Origin: Tessaracoccus aquimaris
GTDB taxonomy: Bacteria > Actinomycetota > Actinomycetes > Propionibacteriales > Propionibacteriaceae
Length of the DNA stretch: 64,000 nucleotides
Assembly (NCBI RefSeq): GCF_001997345.1
Contig: NZ_CP019606.1
Coordinates: 3,038,001 to 3,102,000, forward strand
Direction: 5' to 3'
The position numbers were made by a program, and so were the translations under genes. Of the stretch, positions 45,778 through 54,970 are shown piece by piece (position 1 is the first letter of the stretch; each line of letters starts with the position of its first letter). Under the pieces are notes generated by a model, which worked only from the letters and a program-made list of their open reading frames with translations, had not been told where the DNA came from and did no database searches.

Positions 45778-47372
45778 GCGCCTCACCTGTGACCGGTGCC
45801 CTCCCGCTGCTGAGGGCCGAACTGAAGCACGGCGGTCGGCTGTTGGCGCCGTGGGTGCTGCTGGCGACGCTGCTGTCGTCGTCGTCGGTGATCGTCTACC
45901 CGTGGCTGTTCCCCGAGCAGCACGACCGGGCGGCCCTTTCGCTCGCGATCAGCACCAACCCAGCGCTCGGCCTGATCTTCGGCCACGCAGGCGACCTCAC
46001 CACCACCGACGGCTTCAACGCCTGGCGCTCGCTCGCCATCGGCGGCCTGCTCGCGGCGATCGGCGCGATCTTCGCGATCACCCGAGCGACAAGGGCGCAG
46101 GAGGACAGCGGCCAGGCCGAACTCCTCGCCTCAGGAGTGATGGGACGCGGCGCCCGCCTGACGGCCGCGGTTGCGATGGGGCTTGGCATGGGTGTGGTGC
46201 TCGGTCTCGTGACGGGTCTCGTCACGGTTGCGTTCGGCGGCGGCTGGGAGGCGTCGATGCTGCTGGCCGCGACCATGACCGTGACGGGCTGGATGTTCAC
46301 TGGCGTGTCGGCCATCGCCGCACAGTTGGGGTCGGATGCACGCACCGCCAACACGCTGGCCGCGTCGGCGTTCGGGATCCTGTTCATGGCGCGCGGCTTC
46401 GCGTTCTCGATCGAGGCACCCGACTGGGTGCTGTGGGCCAACCCGCTCGGCTGGATGTCGCAGACGCATCCCGCGACGGAGAACCACTGGTGGCCGCTGC
46501 TGCTCGGCGTGGGCCTGACGGTCGTGCTGGTGGCCGTGGCGTTCGTGCTGCAGACGCGGCGCGACTTCGGCGTCGGCGCCATCGCCCCGCGGCCGGGACC
46601 AGCGCGCGGTCGCCTGCGTTCCGCCTGGGGCCTCGCGCTGCGGCTGAACCGTGGGCCAGTGATCACCTGGGCAGTCGCGTTCGCCGCGCTGGGCGTCGTG
46701 TACGGCTACTTCACGACGTCGGTGCCGGACCTGCTGGGCGACGACTCCGCCGTGCAGCAGATCCTCGCTGCGGGCGCGGCGACCCGCGAGGAACTGATCG
46801 GCTCATTCGTGGTGATGATCCTGAGCCTGGTCGGCATCCTCGCCTCTGTGCCTGGAGTCCAGACGATGCTGCGCGTGCGCGCCGAGGAGGTCGACGACCG
46901 GGTCGAGCCGGTCCTTGCGACCGCCGTGTCGCGCCCGAAATACTTCGCCAGCAACGTCGTCATCGCCCTGCTCGGGCCTGCGCTGTTCGTGGTGATCGCC
47001 GGAACGATCGTCGCCGCGTTGGCGTCGTCGGCCGACATCGGCCTGTCCTTCGGGGACGTGCTACGGCAGTCGGTCTCGACGATCCCCGCGGTCTTGACGG
47101 TGGTCGCGGTCGCGGTCGCCGTGGTCGGCGCCCGCCCGGCGGTCCCACCGGCTGCGTGGGCGGGCGTGCTGCTGTCGTTCGGCCTGACGCTGTTGGGCCC
47201 GAGCTTCAAGCTCCCCGATTGGGCCTTGGGCATCAGCCCGTTCTGGCACGTCCCGAACGTGATGTCCGCCGACTCAGACTGGTGGGGCCTGCTGTGGATC
47301 TCCTTGGTCGCACTGTTCCTACTGGCGGTCGGCTTCGCAGGCTTCCGCCGCCGAGACTTGGCTAGGCAGTAG
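45774..47372 (+). CDS. ABC exporter permease
   Basis: A 532-residue protein with about twelve hydrophobic segments arranged as two six-helix halves (a break near 280), as in the tandem-permease type of antibiotic ABC exporters. The start overlaps the ATPase stop. It has no ATPase motif of its own. With the TetR repressor, it forms a self-contained efflux module. Substrate unknown. Confidence 0.88.
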   Translation: MSASPVTGALPLLRAELKHGGRLLAPWVLLATLLSSSSVIVYPWLFPEQHDRAALSLAISTNPALGLIFGHAGDLTTTDGFNAWRSLAIGGLLAAIGAIFAITRATRAQEDSGQAELLASGVMGRGARLTAAVAMGLGMGVVLGLVTGLVTVAFGGGWEASMLLAATMTVTGWMFTGVSAIAAQLGSDARTANTLAASAFGILFMARGFAFSIEAPDWVLWANPLGWMSQTHPATENHWWPLLLGVGLTVVLVAVAFVLQTRRDFGVGAIAPRPGPARGRLRSAWGLALRLNRGPVITWAVAFAALGVVYGYFTTSVPDLLGDDSAVQQILAAGAATREELIGSFVVMILSLVGILASVPGVQTMLRVRAEEVDDRVEPVLATAVSRPKYFASNVVIALLGPALFVVIAGTIVAALASSADIGLSFGDVLRQSVSTIPAVLTVVAVAVAVVGARPAVPPAAWAGVLLSFGLTLLGPSFKLPDWALGISPFWHVPNVMSADSDWWGLLWISLVALFLLAVGFAGFRRRDLARQ

Positions 47373-47427
47373 GGGCTGATTCCGAGGAAGCGGTTTCGCT
47401 GGTCATCGAGATGTCTATCGCGAGCGC

Positions 47428-47491
47428 CTATCAAAGCTTTCCTTTGAACATCGAGTCATCTATCAAAGGTTGAATACTCATCCTTTGATAG
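47428..47491 (+). promoter_or_regulatory. Repeated palindromic operator upstream of the Fic gene
   Basis: CTATCAAAGG (47460-47469) and CCTTTGATAG (47482-47491) form a perfect 10-bp inverted repeat with a 12-base spacer. A further CTATCAAAG (47428-47436) and CCTTTGA (47441-47447) repeat the same arms. The cluster lies 29-92 bases before the Fic start and is AT-rich against its surroundings. It is a strong candidate operator, for instance for autoregulation by the Fic protein's own winged helix. Confidence 0.65.
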
Positions 47492-47519
47492 GCTGACGAT
47501 ACGGGAAAGGAAACCACCT

Positions 47520-48815
47520 ATGGCCACATGGGAGGAAGCTCACTGGGAATCGAGTGTCGACTCCGGTACCCCTAAGGCCGAGCGGCAGGCGGGCGCCTAT
47601 CATCGCTACGCTCCCGACTTCGTCGACGGCATCGGACTCGCGGTCGACGGAGACCTGTCACGCATCGTCAGCCGGGTCGAACGCAACATCCGTGCGCTCA
47701 ACGGTCCCGGTGCCGAGGGCCTGGCAGGCATTGCCCGCTTCCTCCTTCGCTCGGAGGCCATCGCTAGCTCACGCATCGAGGGAATTGCTCCCTCGGCGCA
47801 GCAGGTGGCACTCGCTGAGCTGGGCCAGTCCGAGACGGTCCGCGGTGTCAGCGAACAGGCCAAGCTTGTTGCCAACAACATGACGATCGTGAGGGAGGCG
47901 ACGACAAAGCTCGTCGAAGCCGAGGCGGTTACCGTCCAGGATGTCGTTGAGCTCCACCGTTCGCTCATGCCCGATGAACCACGCCATCATGGGCTCCGGG
48001 AAGTGCAGAACTGGATCGGCGTCTCGCGCTGGACGCCGATTGGTGCCGCCTTCGTTCCGCCCGACCCGGCAATGGTGCCTGGTTTGATGGGTGACCTGAC
48101 AAAATACCTCAACGGCGCGGCGCACTCTCCGCTCATTCAAGCCGCGGTAGTGCACGCGCACTTCGAAACCATTCACCCGTTCACCGACGGCAACGGGCGG
48201 GTCGGGCGGGCGCTGATCCACACGGTGCTCGCGCGACGAGGGCTCACAGAAGACGCAGTGCTCCCCATCAGCCTCGTCCTGGCGACCCTCAGGGACAGGT
48301 ACGTCAGCGGCCTGAGCTCCTTCCGGCATGCCTCTCCCGCAGGTAGCCCGGAGGCGAACAGGGCAACGAATGCGTGGTTGGAGACCTTCGTCGGAGCGGC
48401 AGAGATCGCGGTCGAGCAGTCCGAGTCGCTCGTGCGTCAGATCGAGGCCCTTCGTGGTGAATGGACTGAGCGCCTCACTTCACACCGCACTGCGACCGGC
48501 ATGCGCCCCGTGCCGCGCGCAGACTCGGCAACGGCACGACTGCTCGCTCAACTGACCGAGGCTCCGGTCGTGTCGGCGACCACGCTGGCGAAGATCCTCG
48601 GCGTGTCATATCCGGCAGCGAGTGGGGCTCTTGACGAGTTGCGACAGGCAGGCATTCTGATCCCCAGATCCATCGAGCGGGGCGCGACCGCGTACATCGC
48701 GCGGGAGGTTCTCGACTTGGTCACGTTCTCGGAGCGCGCCCTAGCCAGCACCCAGTTCGACACACTCGCAGCGCAACCCGATCGCCCTGTTCCGGCAAGG
48801 CCGCGACGTAACTAG
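47520..48815 (+). CDS. Fic-domain AMPylase-like protein with C-terminal winged helix
   Basis: A 431-residue Fic protein. It has the inhibitory-helix motif SSRIEGI (near residue 83), the Fic active site HPFTDGNGRVGR (near residue 220) and a C-terminal winged helix (residues about 340-410: VSATTLAKILGVSYPAASGAL). Catalytic His and the (N)GR part are intact. The inhibitory Glu in the same chain marks a self-inhibited class II enzyme. It may modify a target by AMPylation or related transfer. The palindrome array upstream suggests control by this or another helix-turn-helix protein. Confidence 0.9.
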   Translation: MATWEEAHWESSVDSGTPKAERQAGAYHRYAPDFVDGIGLAVDGDLSRIVSRVERNIRALNGPGAEGLAGIARFLLRSEAIASSRIEGIAPSAQQVALAELGQSETVRGVSEQAKLVANNMTIVREATTKLVEAEAVTVQDVVELHRSLMPDEPRHHGLREVQNWIGVSRWTPIGAAFVPPDPAMVPGLMGDLTKYLNGAAHSPLIQAAVVHAHFETIHPFTDGNGRVGRALIHTVLARRGLTEDAVLPISLVLATLRDRYVSGLSSFRHASPAGSPEANRATNAWLETFVGAAEIAVEQSESLVRQIEALRGEWTERLTSHRTATGMRPVPRADSATARLLAQLTEAPVVSATTLAKILGVSYPAASGALDELRQAGILIPRSIERGATAYIAREVLDLVTFSERALASTQFDTLAAQPDRPVPARPRRN

Positions 48816-48839
48816 CAGCAACGAGATCCCCCGTTGGCC

Positions 48840-49775
48840 CTACGCGAAGAAGTCTTCGTCGATCTCGACGACCTTGTACGTCTCTCGGATTTGGACTCCA
48901 ACCCCGAAGCGGATCATCAGGTCCGTGAGCCGGGCCCCGTCGATCAGGATGATGCGGGTCGGAGTCATGTCGGCGAACTCCCTCGCACCCTTCGAGAAAT
49001 GACTTGTGGTGATGAACACGCCGCTGTCCGCACGACCGTGAACTGCGCCGACGAAGCCCTGCACCTCCGGGCGGCCGACAGTGACGCCCTCTGAGTACCG
49101 CTTGGCCTGGATGTAGATCCGGCTGAGGCCCAGATGATCCTGGTCGATGACGCCGTCGATGCCTCCGTCATTGCTGAGCTGGGTGACCGCCCCAGACCCG
49201 AGCGTGCCGCCGTACCCCATCGCCAGGAGAAGGTCGACGACCGCCTGTTCGAAGAATGCGGGTTCCTTACCGCGCAAGCGCTGGAGGAGCTCCAGCGCCA
49301 CGTCCCGGTGGATACGGTCGACGCCCTCCTCGACCTGTTCAAGCGGCGTCATCGCCTGCCCGCTCGTTTCCGCCATAGCCGGCGCGCCCTCCAACACCGC
49401 AGACGTCGCCCTGGGGGCGGCAACGTAGGGTGACAGGCCACCCACTCTGTCCTCGGCGAGCGCGGAGACGTCGCGCTCCCTGAGCCCCTCAGGGAACCGC
49501 TCGAGCAGCCCTCGCCCGGCCTCGGCGATGCGGTAGTTGCCTCGCGAAGGACGATCAAGAGCACCCACATTGGTGAGGTAGGACAGCGCCCAACCGATCC
49601 GGTTCTCATACATAGGCTGGCCCGACGACAAGACGACGCTGCGTTGCTGCTCCGTGAGACCGACCTGTCCCGCCACCAACGGCATCAGTTCTCGTCGATG
49701 ACGGATCTCGCCATCGCTGAGTGCCCGAAGGGACGGGAGCATGAACCCCTCCCACGTCGGCATCTCTGCGTTCAT
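48840..49775 (-). CDS. Mrr-family restriction endonuclease
   Basis: A 311-residue protein with an N-terminal Mrr winged-helix-like domain (LPSLRALSDGEIRHRRELMP) and a C-terminal Mrr catalytic domain: MGYGGTLGSGA, then the PD-(D/E)xK elements DGGIDGVI and IYIQAKRYSE, and GVFITTSHFSKGAREFA. Mrr cuts methylated DNA. The ATG at 49775 overlaps the hsdR stop (ATGA), so it is the terminal gene of the type I restriction operon. All active-site residues seem intact. Confidence 0.9.
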   Translation of the reverse strand: MNAEMPTWEGFMLPSLRALSDGEIRHRRELMPLVAGQVGLTEQQRSVVLSSGQPMYENRIGWALSYLTNVGALDRPSRGNYRIAEAGRGLLERFPEGLRERDVSALAEDRVGGLSPYVAAPRATSAVLEGAPAMAETSGQAMTPLEQVEEGVDRIHRDVALELLQRLRGKEPAFFEQAVVDLLLAMGYGGTLGSGAVTQLSNDGGIDGVIDQDHLGLSRIYIQAKRYSEGVTVGRPEVQGFVGAVHGRADSGVFITTSHFSKGAREFADMTPTRIILIDGARLTDLMIRFGVGVQIRETYKVVEIDEDFFA

Positions 49776-52700
49776 CGGTACTCCCCTCGTCCAGTCAACC
49801 CGAAGAACCGCTCGAAGAACGACCCGAGTCTGTCGATCACGCGTTGCTTCTTCTCACCGTGGCCAGCACTTGGGGCGAAGCGCGACACGGGGGGCAGGAT
49901 CCTCGTGATGGCAGTGCCCGTTGTGCGAAGCGAGCCATCCCTGAAGGCGGCTTCGACGAAGACGTGTGTCTCATCCGGCTTCAGGTTCTCGTCCGCGATG
50001 ATCTCTTCGAGTTCCGTTTGGCGGCGCTGCTCGACGTAGCTCTGCCACTGGTCGTCCACCGAGGTGCCGATCGACACCTGGTCGACAAACGCCTCGATGA
50101 GGTCGCGCTTGTCGCGCAGCGTCGGGCTGGACTCGACAGCCCGGGTGATTTCAGCCCGGATCTCCTTGTCGCGACCGTCGCCATGCTCGTCGCGGAACTT
50201 CTGCACGAGCAGCAGGATGTAGTCGACGTTGATCTCGACCTGTTTGATCAGTTCGATCTCGAAGACGACGTCGTCCGCGATGGACTCCTTGTCCGCCGCG
50301 GCCCCCTTGCGGAACTCGGCGTGCAGGTCGAGGTAGCGGCTCTTGTAGTCCTGTAGCTGGCGGGGCGTGAGGAGCTCGGAACCGGCGAAGTCGTCGAATG
50401 AAGTGAGGATGTTGTCGAGCCGCAGGATTGCCCCGAAGAGTGCGATGAACTGCTTCTGCGCGGCCTCCCCCACGATCGGGAGTCCCTCAGGAAAGAGGCG
50501 GGTGAGCTCGTCGACCTTGTCCGCGTACTCCGAGTAGTACTCGCCGTAGGGTTTGAGCAGCACGACACCTCGAGCATCCTTGTTGCCGAACAGTTCGAGG
50601 GCCGAGTTGGTGGCATCTTCCAGGTTCCGGAACGCGACGATGTTGCCGTACGTCTTGACCGAATTGAGGATGCGGTTGGTCCGCGAATAGGCCTGGATCA
50701 ACCCGTGCGACTTGAGGTTCTTGTCGACGAACAGCGTGTTGAGCGTGGTGGCGTCGAAGCCCGTGAGGAACATGTTGACGACGATCACGAGGTCGAGGTC
50801 GCGGTTCTTGAGCCGCTTGGACAGGTCCTTGTAGTAGTTCTGGAACTTGTCCGAGGACGTGTCGAAGCTGGCGCCGAACAGGTCGTTGTAGTCCTGGATC
50901 GCGTCCTCGAGGAACTCACGCGAGTCGGCGACGAGGGCGTCGGTGTCGAAGGCCTCGTCGTCGAGGATGCCGTCGTCGCTGGCCTCGTTGGCGCCGTAGG
51001 AGTAGATCAGCGCGATCTTGAGCCGCCGATCTGGGCTCAGCCCCTCTTGTTGGAGCTGGAACTGGTTGTAGTAGCGCTTGGCGGCGTCGATGGAGGCGGT
51101 CGCGAAGATCGCATTGAAGCCCTTGACCCTGCGCTCCCCAAGGCGGTAGCGGGAATCACGTTTGGTCTTCTGGTCGAAGTGTTCGAGCGTGTAGGCCACC
51201 ACCTGGCTCAGCCGCTCGGGCGCCAACAAGGCCCGCTCGGTGTCGATGGCCGAGACCTGAGCGTCGACGACATCGCCAACCTGGATGGTGTTGACGTAGT
51301 CGATCCGGAACGGCAGCACGTTCCTATCAGTGATGGCATCGACGATGGTGTAGGTGTGTAGCTTGTCGCCGAAGGCCTGTTCGGTTGTCTTCAGCTGGGG
51401 GTTTCCTCCGCTGCCGCTGTTGGCGGCGAAGATCGGGGTGCCGGTGAAGCCGAACAGGTTGTAGCGCTTGAACGCCTTAGTGATGTCGGTGTGCATGTCA
51501 CCGAACTGCGACCGGTGGCACTCGTCGAAGATGAGCACCGTGTGCTGGTCGTAGACGGGGTGTGTCTTGTTGCCCTTCACGAAGCTGGAGAGCTTCTGGA
51601 TGGTGGTGATGATGATCTTCGCCCCAGCGTCCTCCAGCTGGCGGTTCAGCACGGCCGTGGAGGTGTTGGAGTTGGCCGCGCCCTTCTCGAAGCGGTCGTA
51701 CTCGCGCATGGTCTGATAGTCGAGGTCCTTGCGGTCAACGACGAACAGCACCTTGTCGACGCTCGGCAGCCGGGAGGCGAGCTGGGCGGTCTTGAAGGAC
51801 GTGAGCGTCTTGCCCGAGCCGGTAGTGTGCCAGACGTAGCCGCCCGCATCGAGGCGTCCGAGCCGCTTGTAGTTCGTCGCCACTGCGATGCGTTGCAGGA
51901 TCCGCTCGGTGGCAACGATCTGGTAGGGCCGCATGACGAGCAGGAGCCGATCGTCCGTGAGGACGCAGTAGCGGGTCAGAATGCTCAGCAGCGTGTGTTT
52001 GGCGAAGAAGGTCTTGGCGAAAGATGGGAGATCCTGAATGGGCCTGTTCTGCGCGTCGGCCCACCACGAGGTGAACTCGAAACTGTTGGAGGTGCGCCTC
52101 TTCTTGCCCGCCGCCTGGCCCTCCTTGAGGTGCTGGTTACGGGTGGTGTTGGAGTAGTACTTCGTGAGGGTGCCGTTGGAAATGACGAACAGCTGCACGT
52201 ACTCAAACAGCCCGGACCCGGCCCAGAAGCTGTCCCGCTGGTAGCGGTCGATCTGGTTGAACGCCTCGCGAATGTCGACACCGCGGCGCTTCAGTTCGAT
52301 GTGGACCATCGGCAGGCCGTTGACGAGCACCGTCACGTCATAGCGGTTCGCGTGCGTGGCGCCGCCCTCACCCTGGCCGAGCTCGTACTGGTTGATCACC
52401 TGGAGCCGGTTGTTGTGGATGTTCGCCTTGTCGATCAGGGCGATGTTCTTCCTGGTGCCGTCGTCGCGGTCGAGGAGTTGGACGTGATCTTCCTGGATCC
52501 GGACGGTCTTCTCGACGATGCCGTCATTCCTGCCCGCGATCCGTTTGGCGAAGAAGCTCTCCCACTCGGCCTCGGAGAACGTGATGGAGTTGAGCGCCTC
52601 CAGTTGGGAGCGGAGATTTGCGACCAGCTGCGCCTCGGACGTGATCGGCAGATACTCGTACGCTTGGCTGCGCAACAACGCGATCAGCTCGGTCTCGAGC

Positions 52701-52807
52701 TGGGCCTCGGACTGGTAGTCGCTGCCCGACGGCTCGGGCGTGTGCTCGGCGACGACGGTGCTCTGATCCGAGACGGCAATGGGGTCGAACGCGCGCGGAT
52801 CGCTCAT
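49772..52807 (-). CDS. hsdR: Type I restriction enzyme subunit R (HsdR)
   Basis: A 1011-residue motor-nuclease. The N-terminal PD-(D/E)xK nuclease appears as DVTVLVNGLPMVHIELKRRG. The helicase has Walker A HTTGSGKTLTSF, DEAD-like DECHRSQFGDM and FTGTPIF, and the second RecA domain ends near IQAYSRTNRIL. C-terminal helices contact HsdM/HsdS. It overlaps the hsdS stop and mrr start by 4 bases each. HsdR looks intact, but cannot restrict without its methylase and specificity subunits, both of which are broken here. Confidence 0.93.
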   Translation of the reverse strand: MSDPRAFDPIAVSDQSTVVAEHTPEPSGSDYQSEAQLETELIALLRSQAYEYLPITSEAQLVANLRSQLEALNSITFSEAEWESFFAKRIAGRNDGIVEKTVRIQEDHVQLLDRDDGTRKNIALIDKANIHNNRLQVINQYELGQGEGGATHANRYDVTVLVNGLPMVHIELKRRGVDIREAFNQIDRYQRDSFWAGSGLFEYVQLFVISNGTLTKYYSNTTRNQHLKEGQAAGKKRRTSNSFEFTSWWADAQNRPIQDLPSFAKTFFAKHTLLSILTRYCVLTDDRLLLVMRPYQIVATERILQRIAVATNYKRLGRLDAGGYVWHTTGSGKTLTSFKTAQLASRLPSVDKVLFVVDRKDLDYQTMREYDRFEKGAANSNTSTAVLNRQLEDAGAKIIITTIQKLSSFVKGNKTHPVYDQHTVLIFDECHRSQFGDMHTDITKAFKRYNLFGFTGTPIFAANSGSGGNPQLKTTEQAFGDKLHTYTIVDAITDRNVLPFRIDYVNTIQVGDVVDAQVSAIDTERALLAPERLSQVVAYTLEHFDQKTKRDSRYRLGERRVKGFNAIFATASIDAAKRYYNQFQLQQEGLSPDRRLKIALIYSYGANEASDDGILDDEAFDTDALVADSREFLEDAIQDYNDLFGASFDTSSDKFQNYYKDLSKRLKNRDLDLVIVVNMFLTGFDATTLNTLFVDKNLKSHGLIQAYSRTNRILNSVKTYGNIVAFRNLEDATNSALELFGNKDARGVVLLKPYGEYYSEYADKVDELTRLFPEGLPIVGEAAQKQFIALFGAILRLDNILTSFDDFAGSELLTPRQLQDYKSRYLDLHAEFRKGAAADKESIADDVVFEIELIKQVEINVDYILLLVQKFRDEHGDGRDKEIRAEITRAVESSPTLRDKRDLIEAFVDQVSIGTSVDDQWQSYVEQRRQTELEEIIADENLKPDETHVFVEAAFRDGSLRTTGTAITRILPPVSRFAPSAGHGEKKQRVIDRLGSFFERFFGLTGRGEYR

Positions 52808-53496
52808 GCCGGCGCCTCGTCGAAGGTGAGGAGCTTGTCGCGGTAGTACTCGTACTGCTTGCGTCGGGCGGCAATCTCGGCTGGGAGACCCGCGTCTAGT
52901 CCATTGGTCAGGAGATCCAGCTCATCCAGGAGGGCGGCGATACGCCGCTGTTCGGGCAGCGGAGGTAGCGGAACCTCAATCTTGGCGAGTCGTTCCTTTG
53001 ACACATTGATCCGTGTGACACCGTTTGCCGTGCGTTTGATTTGGCGCCGCATGTTCTCAGACCTGAACAGATGCTTCTCAAACTCGGGGTCGAGAAGCCC
53101 TGCGTCATGGGGTCGGAATCCGATGCAAAAGCTGTTCAAGTAGATCGGTTCGTTCAACTCTTGGGTCACAACCGAGGTCATCCCTACCTCATCGAGCGAT
53201 TCGGAAGATCCAGTAAAAATGACATCACCAAAGAGCAATGACCGCTGCTTTTCAGCGGGACCTACTTTAACAAAATCGGCGGCATTCACATCCAGAGCCA
53301 GATTCGAAAACACGTTCTTATATGAAGCGTAACGCGCGTTGCCGAGAGAGAAATCCGTTTTTGTCTTTCCAGTTAGACCACCGAATAGGATACCTAGCTC
53401 ACCCAGGGGCCGCCGAGGGATTTCGCCGTCGAAATCCAAGAGCAAGTCACGATAGAAGACGTACTGGTTCCGACGCGCTTTCAGCTCCGCTTTAAG
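52804..53496 (-). pseudogene. hsdS: hsdS 3' part: second target-recognition domain of HsdS
   Basis: This is the C-terminal half of the type I specificity subunit: LKARRNQYVFYRDLLLDF (central conserved helix), a target-recognition domain, NGVTRINVSKERLAKIEVPL and PLPPLPEQRRIAALLDEL, then the end conserved region. It is cut off from its 5' half by two ISL3-family elements. Removing both elements and one copy of the 8-base duplication joins it in frame to 56420-56958, giving a 407-residue HsdS. Its stop overlaps hsdR. The fragment has no start of its own. Confidence 0.9.
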
Positions 53497-53497
53497 G
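53489..53497. repeat. Overlapping target-site duplications of two nested insertions
   Basis: GCTTTAAG (53489-53496) equals 56420-56427, the duplication of the first element. CTTTAAGG (53490-53497) equals 54964-54971, the duplication of the second. The shared bases show that the second insertion used a site made by the first. Confidence 0.85.
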
Positions 53498-53562
53498 GGC
53501 TCTTCGTACTTGCGGTGGGTCGGGGGCGACACGCCGGGTGAGCGGGGTGGGCTGAGGTAGGG

Positions 53563-53618
53563 GTCGGGGCCCTCAGGATCAGGAGTTACCAAGCTTCTTA
53601 TCCACCGAGGACCCCGAC
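53563..53618 (+). terminator. Hairpin just upstream of the transposase start
   Basis: GTCGGGGCCCTC (53563-53574) and GAGGACCCCGAC (53607-53618) are a 12-bp inverted repeat with one mismatch, ending one base before the GTG start. Read-through transcripts from outside would fold here and hide the start, as seen in other insertion sequences that limit impinging transcription. Confidence 0.6.
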
Positions 53619-53619
53619 T

Positions 53620-54957
53620 GTGTCTGAGCCTACGACGTGTGCTGCGCGCTGCCCCCATGACGACGCCTACTGCGACAACTGTGACCGTCTGGTCGGCTTG
53701 CCCGGCGTGCACGTCATCGGAGTGGACCGGCGACCTGCCGGGCTGGTGGTCGAGGTCGAGTCCCCACCAGCGATGATGGGCTGCCCGACCTGCGGGGTGG
53801 TAGCCCGCAGCCATGACCGACGGACGGTCACCTTGGTCGACATCCCCTGCTTCGGAGCCCCGACACGCGTGCGTTGGCGCAAACGCACGTGGACGTGTCC
53901 CGAGCCGTCCTGTCCCGTAGGGGTGTTCACCGAGCAGGACGAACAGATCGCCAAGCCACGCGCGATGCTCACCACCCGGGCGTGTCGCTGGGCGACCGAG
54001 CAGGTCCGACGCGAGCACGCCAGCATCGCCGGGCTGGCTCGGCAGTTGGCCACCACGTGGCGGACTGTGTGGACCAGCATCGAGCCGATCCTGCAGCGTG
54101 CCGCCGCTGATGAGTCCCGGTTCGCCGGCGTGACCACGCTTGGGGTGGATGAGCACCTGTGGCACCACGTGAGCCCCCGCAAGCGTGGCCCCAAGGAGCT
54201 CACCGGCATGGTCGACCTCACTCGTGACAAGGACGGACGCGTCCATGCCCGGCTGCTCGATCTGGTGCCGGGACGTTCGGGCACCGTGTACAAGACGTGG
54301 CTCGACCAGCGCGGGAAGGGGTTCAAGGCCGGGGTCGAGGTCGCCACCCTGGACCCGTTCCGCGGCTACAAGAACGCCATCGACGACAAGCTCGCCGACG
54401 CCACCGCCGTCCTTGATGCGTTTCATGTGGTCGCTCTGGCCAGCCGGGCCGTCGATGAGGTCCGCCGCCGCGTGCAGCAGGAGATCCACGGCCACCGGGG
54501 TCGTTCCGGCGACCCGCTCTACGGGATCCGTAACATCCTGCGTTGCGCGGCCGAACGGCTCACAGACAAGCAACACGCCCGCCTCGCCGCGGCGATCGCC
54601 GCCGATGACCGCCACGACGCCGTCCACGTCGCCTGGCAGTGCGCCCAGAAGGTTCGAGCCGCCTACGCCCACCCCGACCCAGCCAAGGGCCGCCAGATTG
54701 CCGAGCAAGTCGTCGACGGGTTCCCCTCCTGCCCGATCCCCGAGATCGCCCGACTCGGCCGCACCCTCAGACAGTGGAAAGACGCCTTCCTGGCCTACTT
54801 CGACACCGGCCGCGCATCCAATGGCGGCACCGAGAGCATCAACGGGCTCATCGAGCTCCACCGACGCATCGCCAGAGGCTTCCGCAACCGCGAGAACTAC
54901 CGACTACGCATGCTCCTCATCGGCGGCGGACTCAACCTCGACCCACCGCAGGTATGA
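53620..54957 (+). CDS. ISL3-family transposase
   Basis: A 445-residue transposase with an N-terminal zinc-finger-like region (CPTCGVVARSHD, then CPEPSCPVG), a helix-turn-helix, and the DDE_Tnp_ISL3 catalytic core: LGVDEHLWHH (first D), ATLDPFRGYKNAI (second D) and NGGTESINGLIELHRRIARG (Glu). GTG start at 53620. It lies inside the element bounded by GGCTCTTC inverted repeats and appears intact and mobile. Confidence 0.95.
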   Translation: MSEPTTCAARCPHDDAYCDNCDRLVGLPGVHVIGVDRRPAGLVVEVESPPAMMGCPTCGVVARSHDRRTVTLVDIPCFGAPTRVRWRKRTWTCPEPSCPVGVFTEQDEQIAKPRAMLTTRACRWATEQVRREHASIAGLARQLATTWRTVWTSIEPILQRAAADESRFAGVTTLGVDEHLWHHVSPRKRGPKELTGMVDLTRDKDGRVHARLLDLVPGRSGTVYKTWLDQRGKGFKAGVEVATLDPFRGYKNAIDDKLADATAVLDAFHVVALASRAVDEVRRRVQQEIHGHRGRSGDPLYGIRNILRCAAERLTDKQHARLAAAIAADDRHDAVHVAWQCAQKVRAAYAHPDPAKGRQIAEQVVDGFPSCPIPEIARLGRTLRQWKDAFLAYFDTGRASNGGTESINGLIELHRRIARGFRNRENYRLRMLLIGGGLNLDPPQV

Positions 54958-54970
54958 AGAGCCCTTTAAG

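Larger units (their letters stand above)
53498..54963 (+). mobile_element. ISL3-family insertion sequence (second insertion)
   Basis: The 1,466-bp element is bounded by inverted repeats of about 24 bp: GGCTCTTCGTACTTGCGGTGGG on the left, with complement of GGCTCTTCATACCTGCGGTGGG on the right. It is flanked by the 8-bp duplication CTTTAAGG, the ISL3 target-duplication length. It holds one transposase gene. The right duplication includes the first G of the adjacent element at 54971, so this copy inserted next to it later. Confidence 0.92.

Noticed and set aside
51491..52846. 451-codon plus-strand frame over hsdR
   Set aside because: Antisense to clear helicase motifs of HsdR.
52804..54861. Single 685-residue minus-strand protein joining HsdS with sequence antisense to the transposase
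   Set aside because: Only the part below 53496 is HsdS. The rest is the antisense of the ISL3 element.
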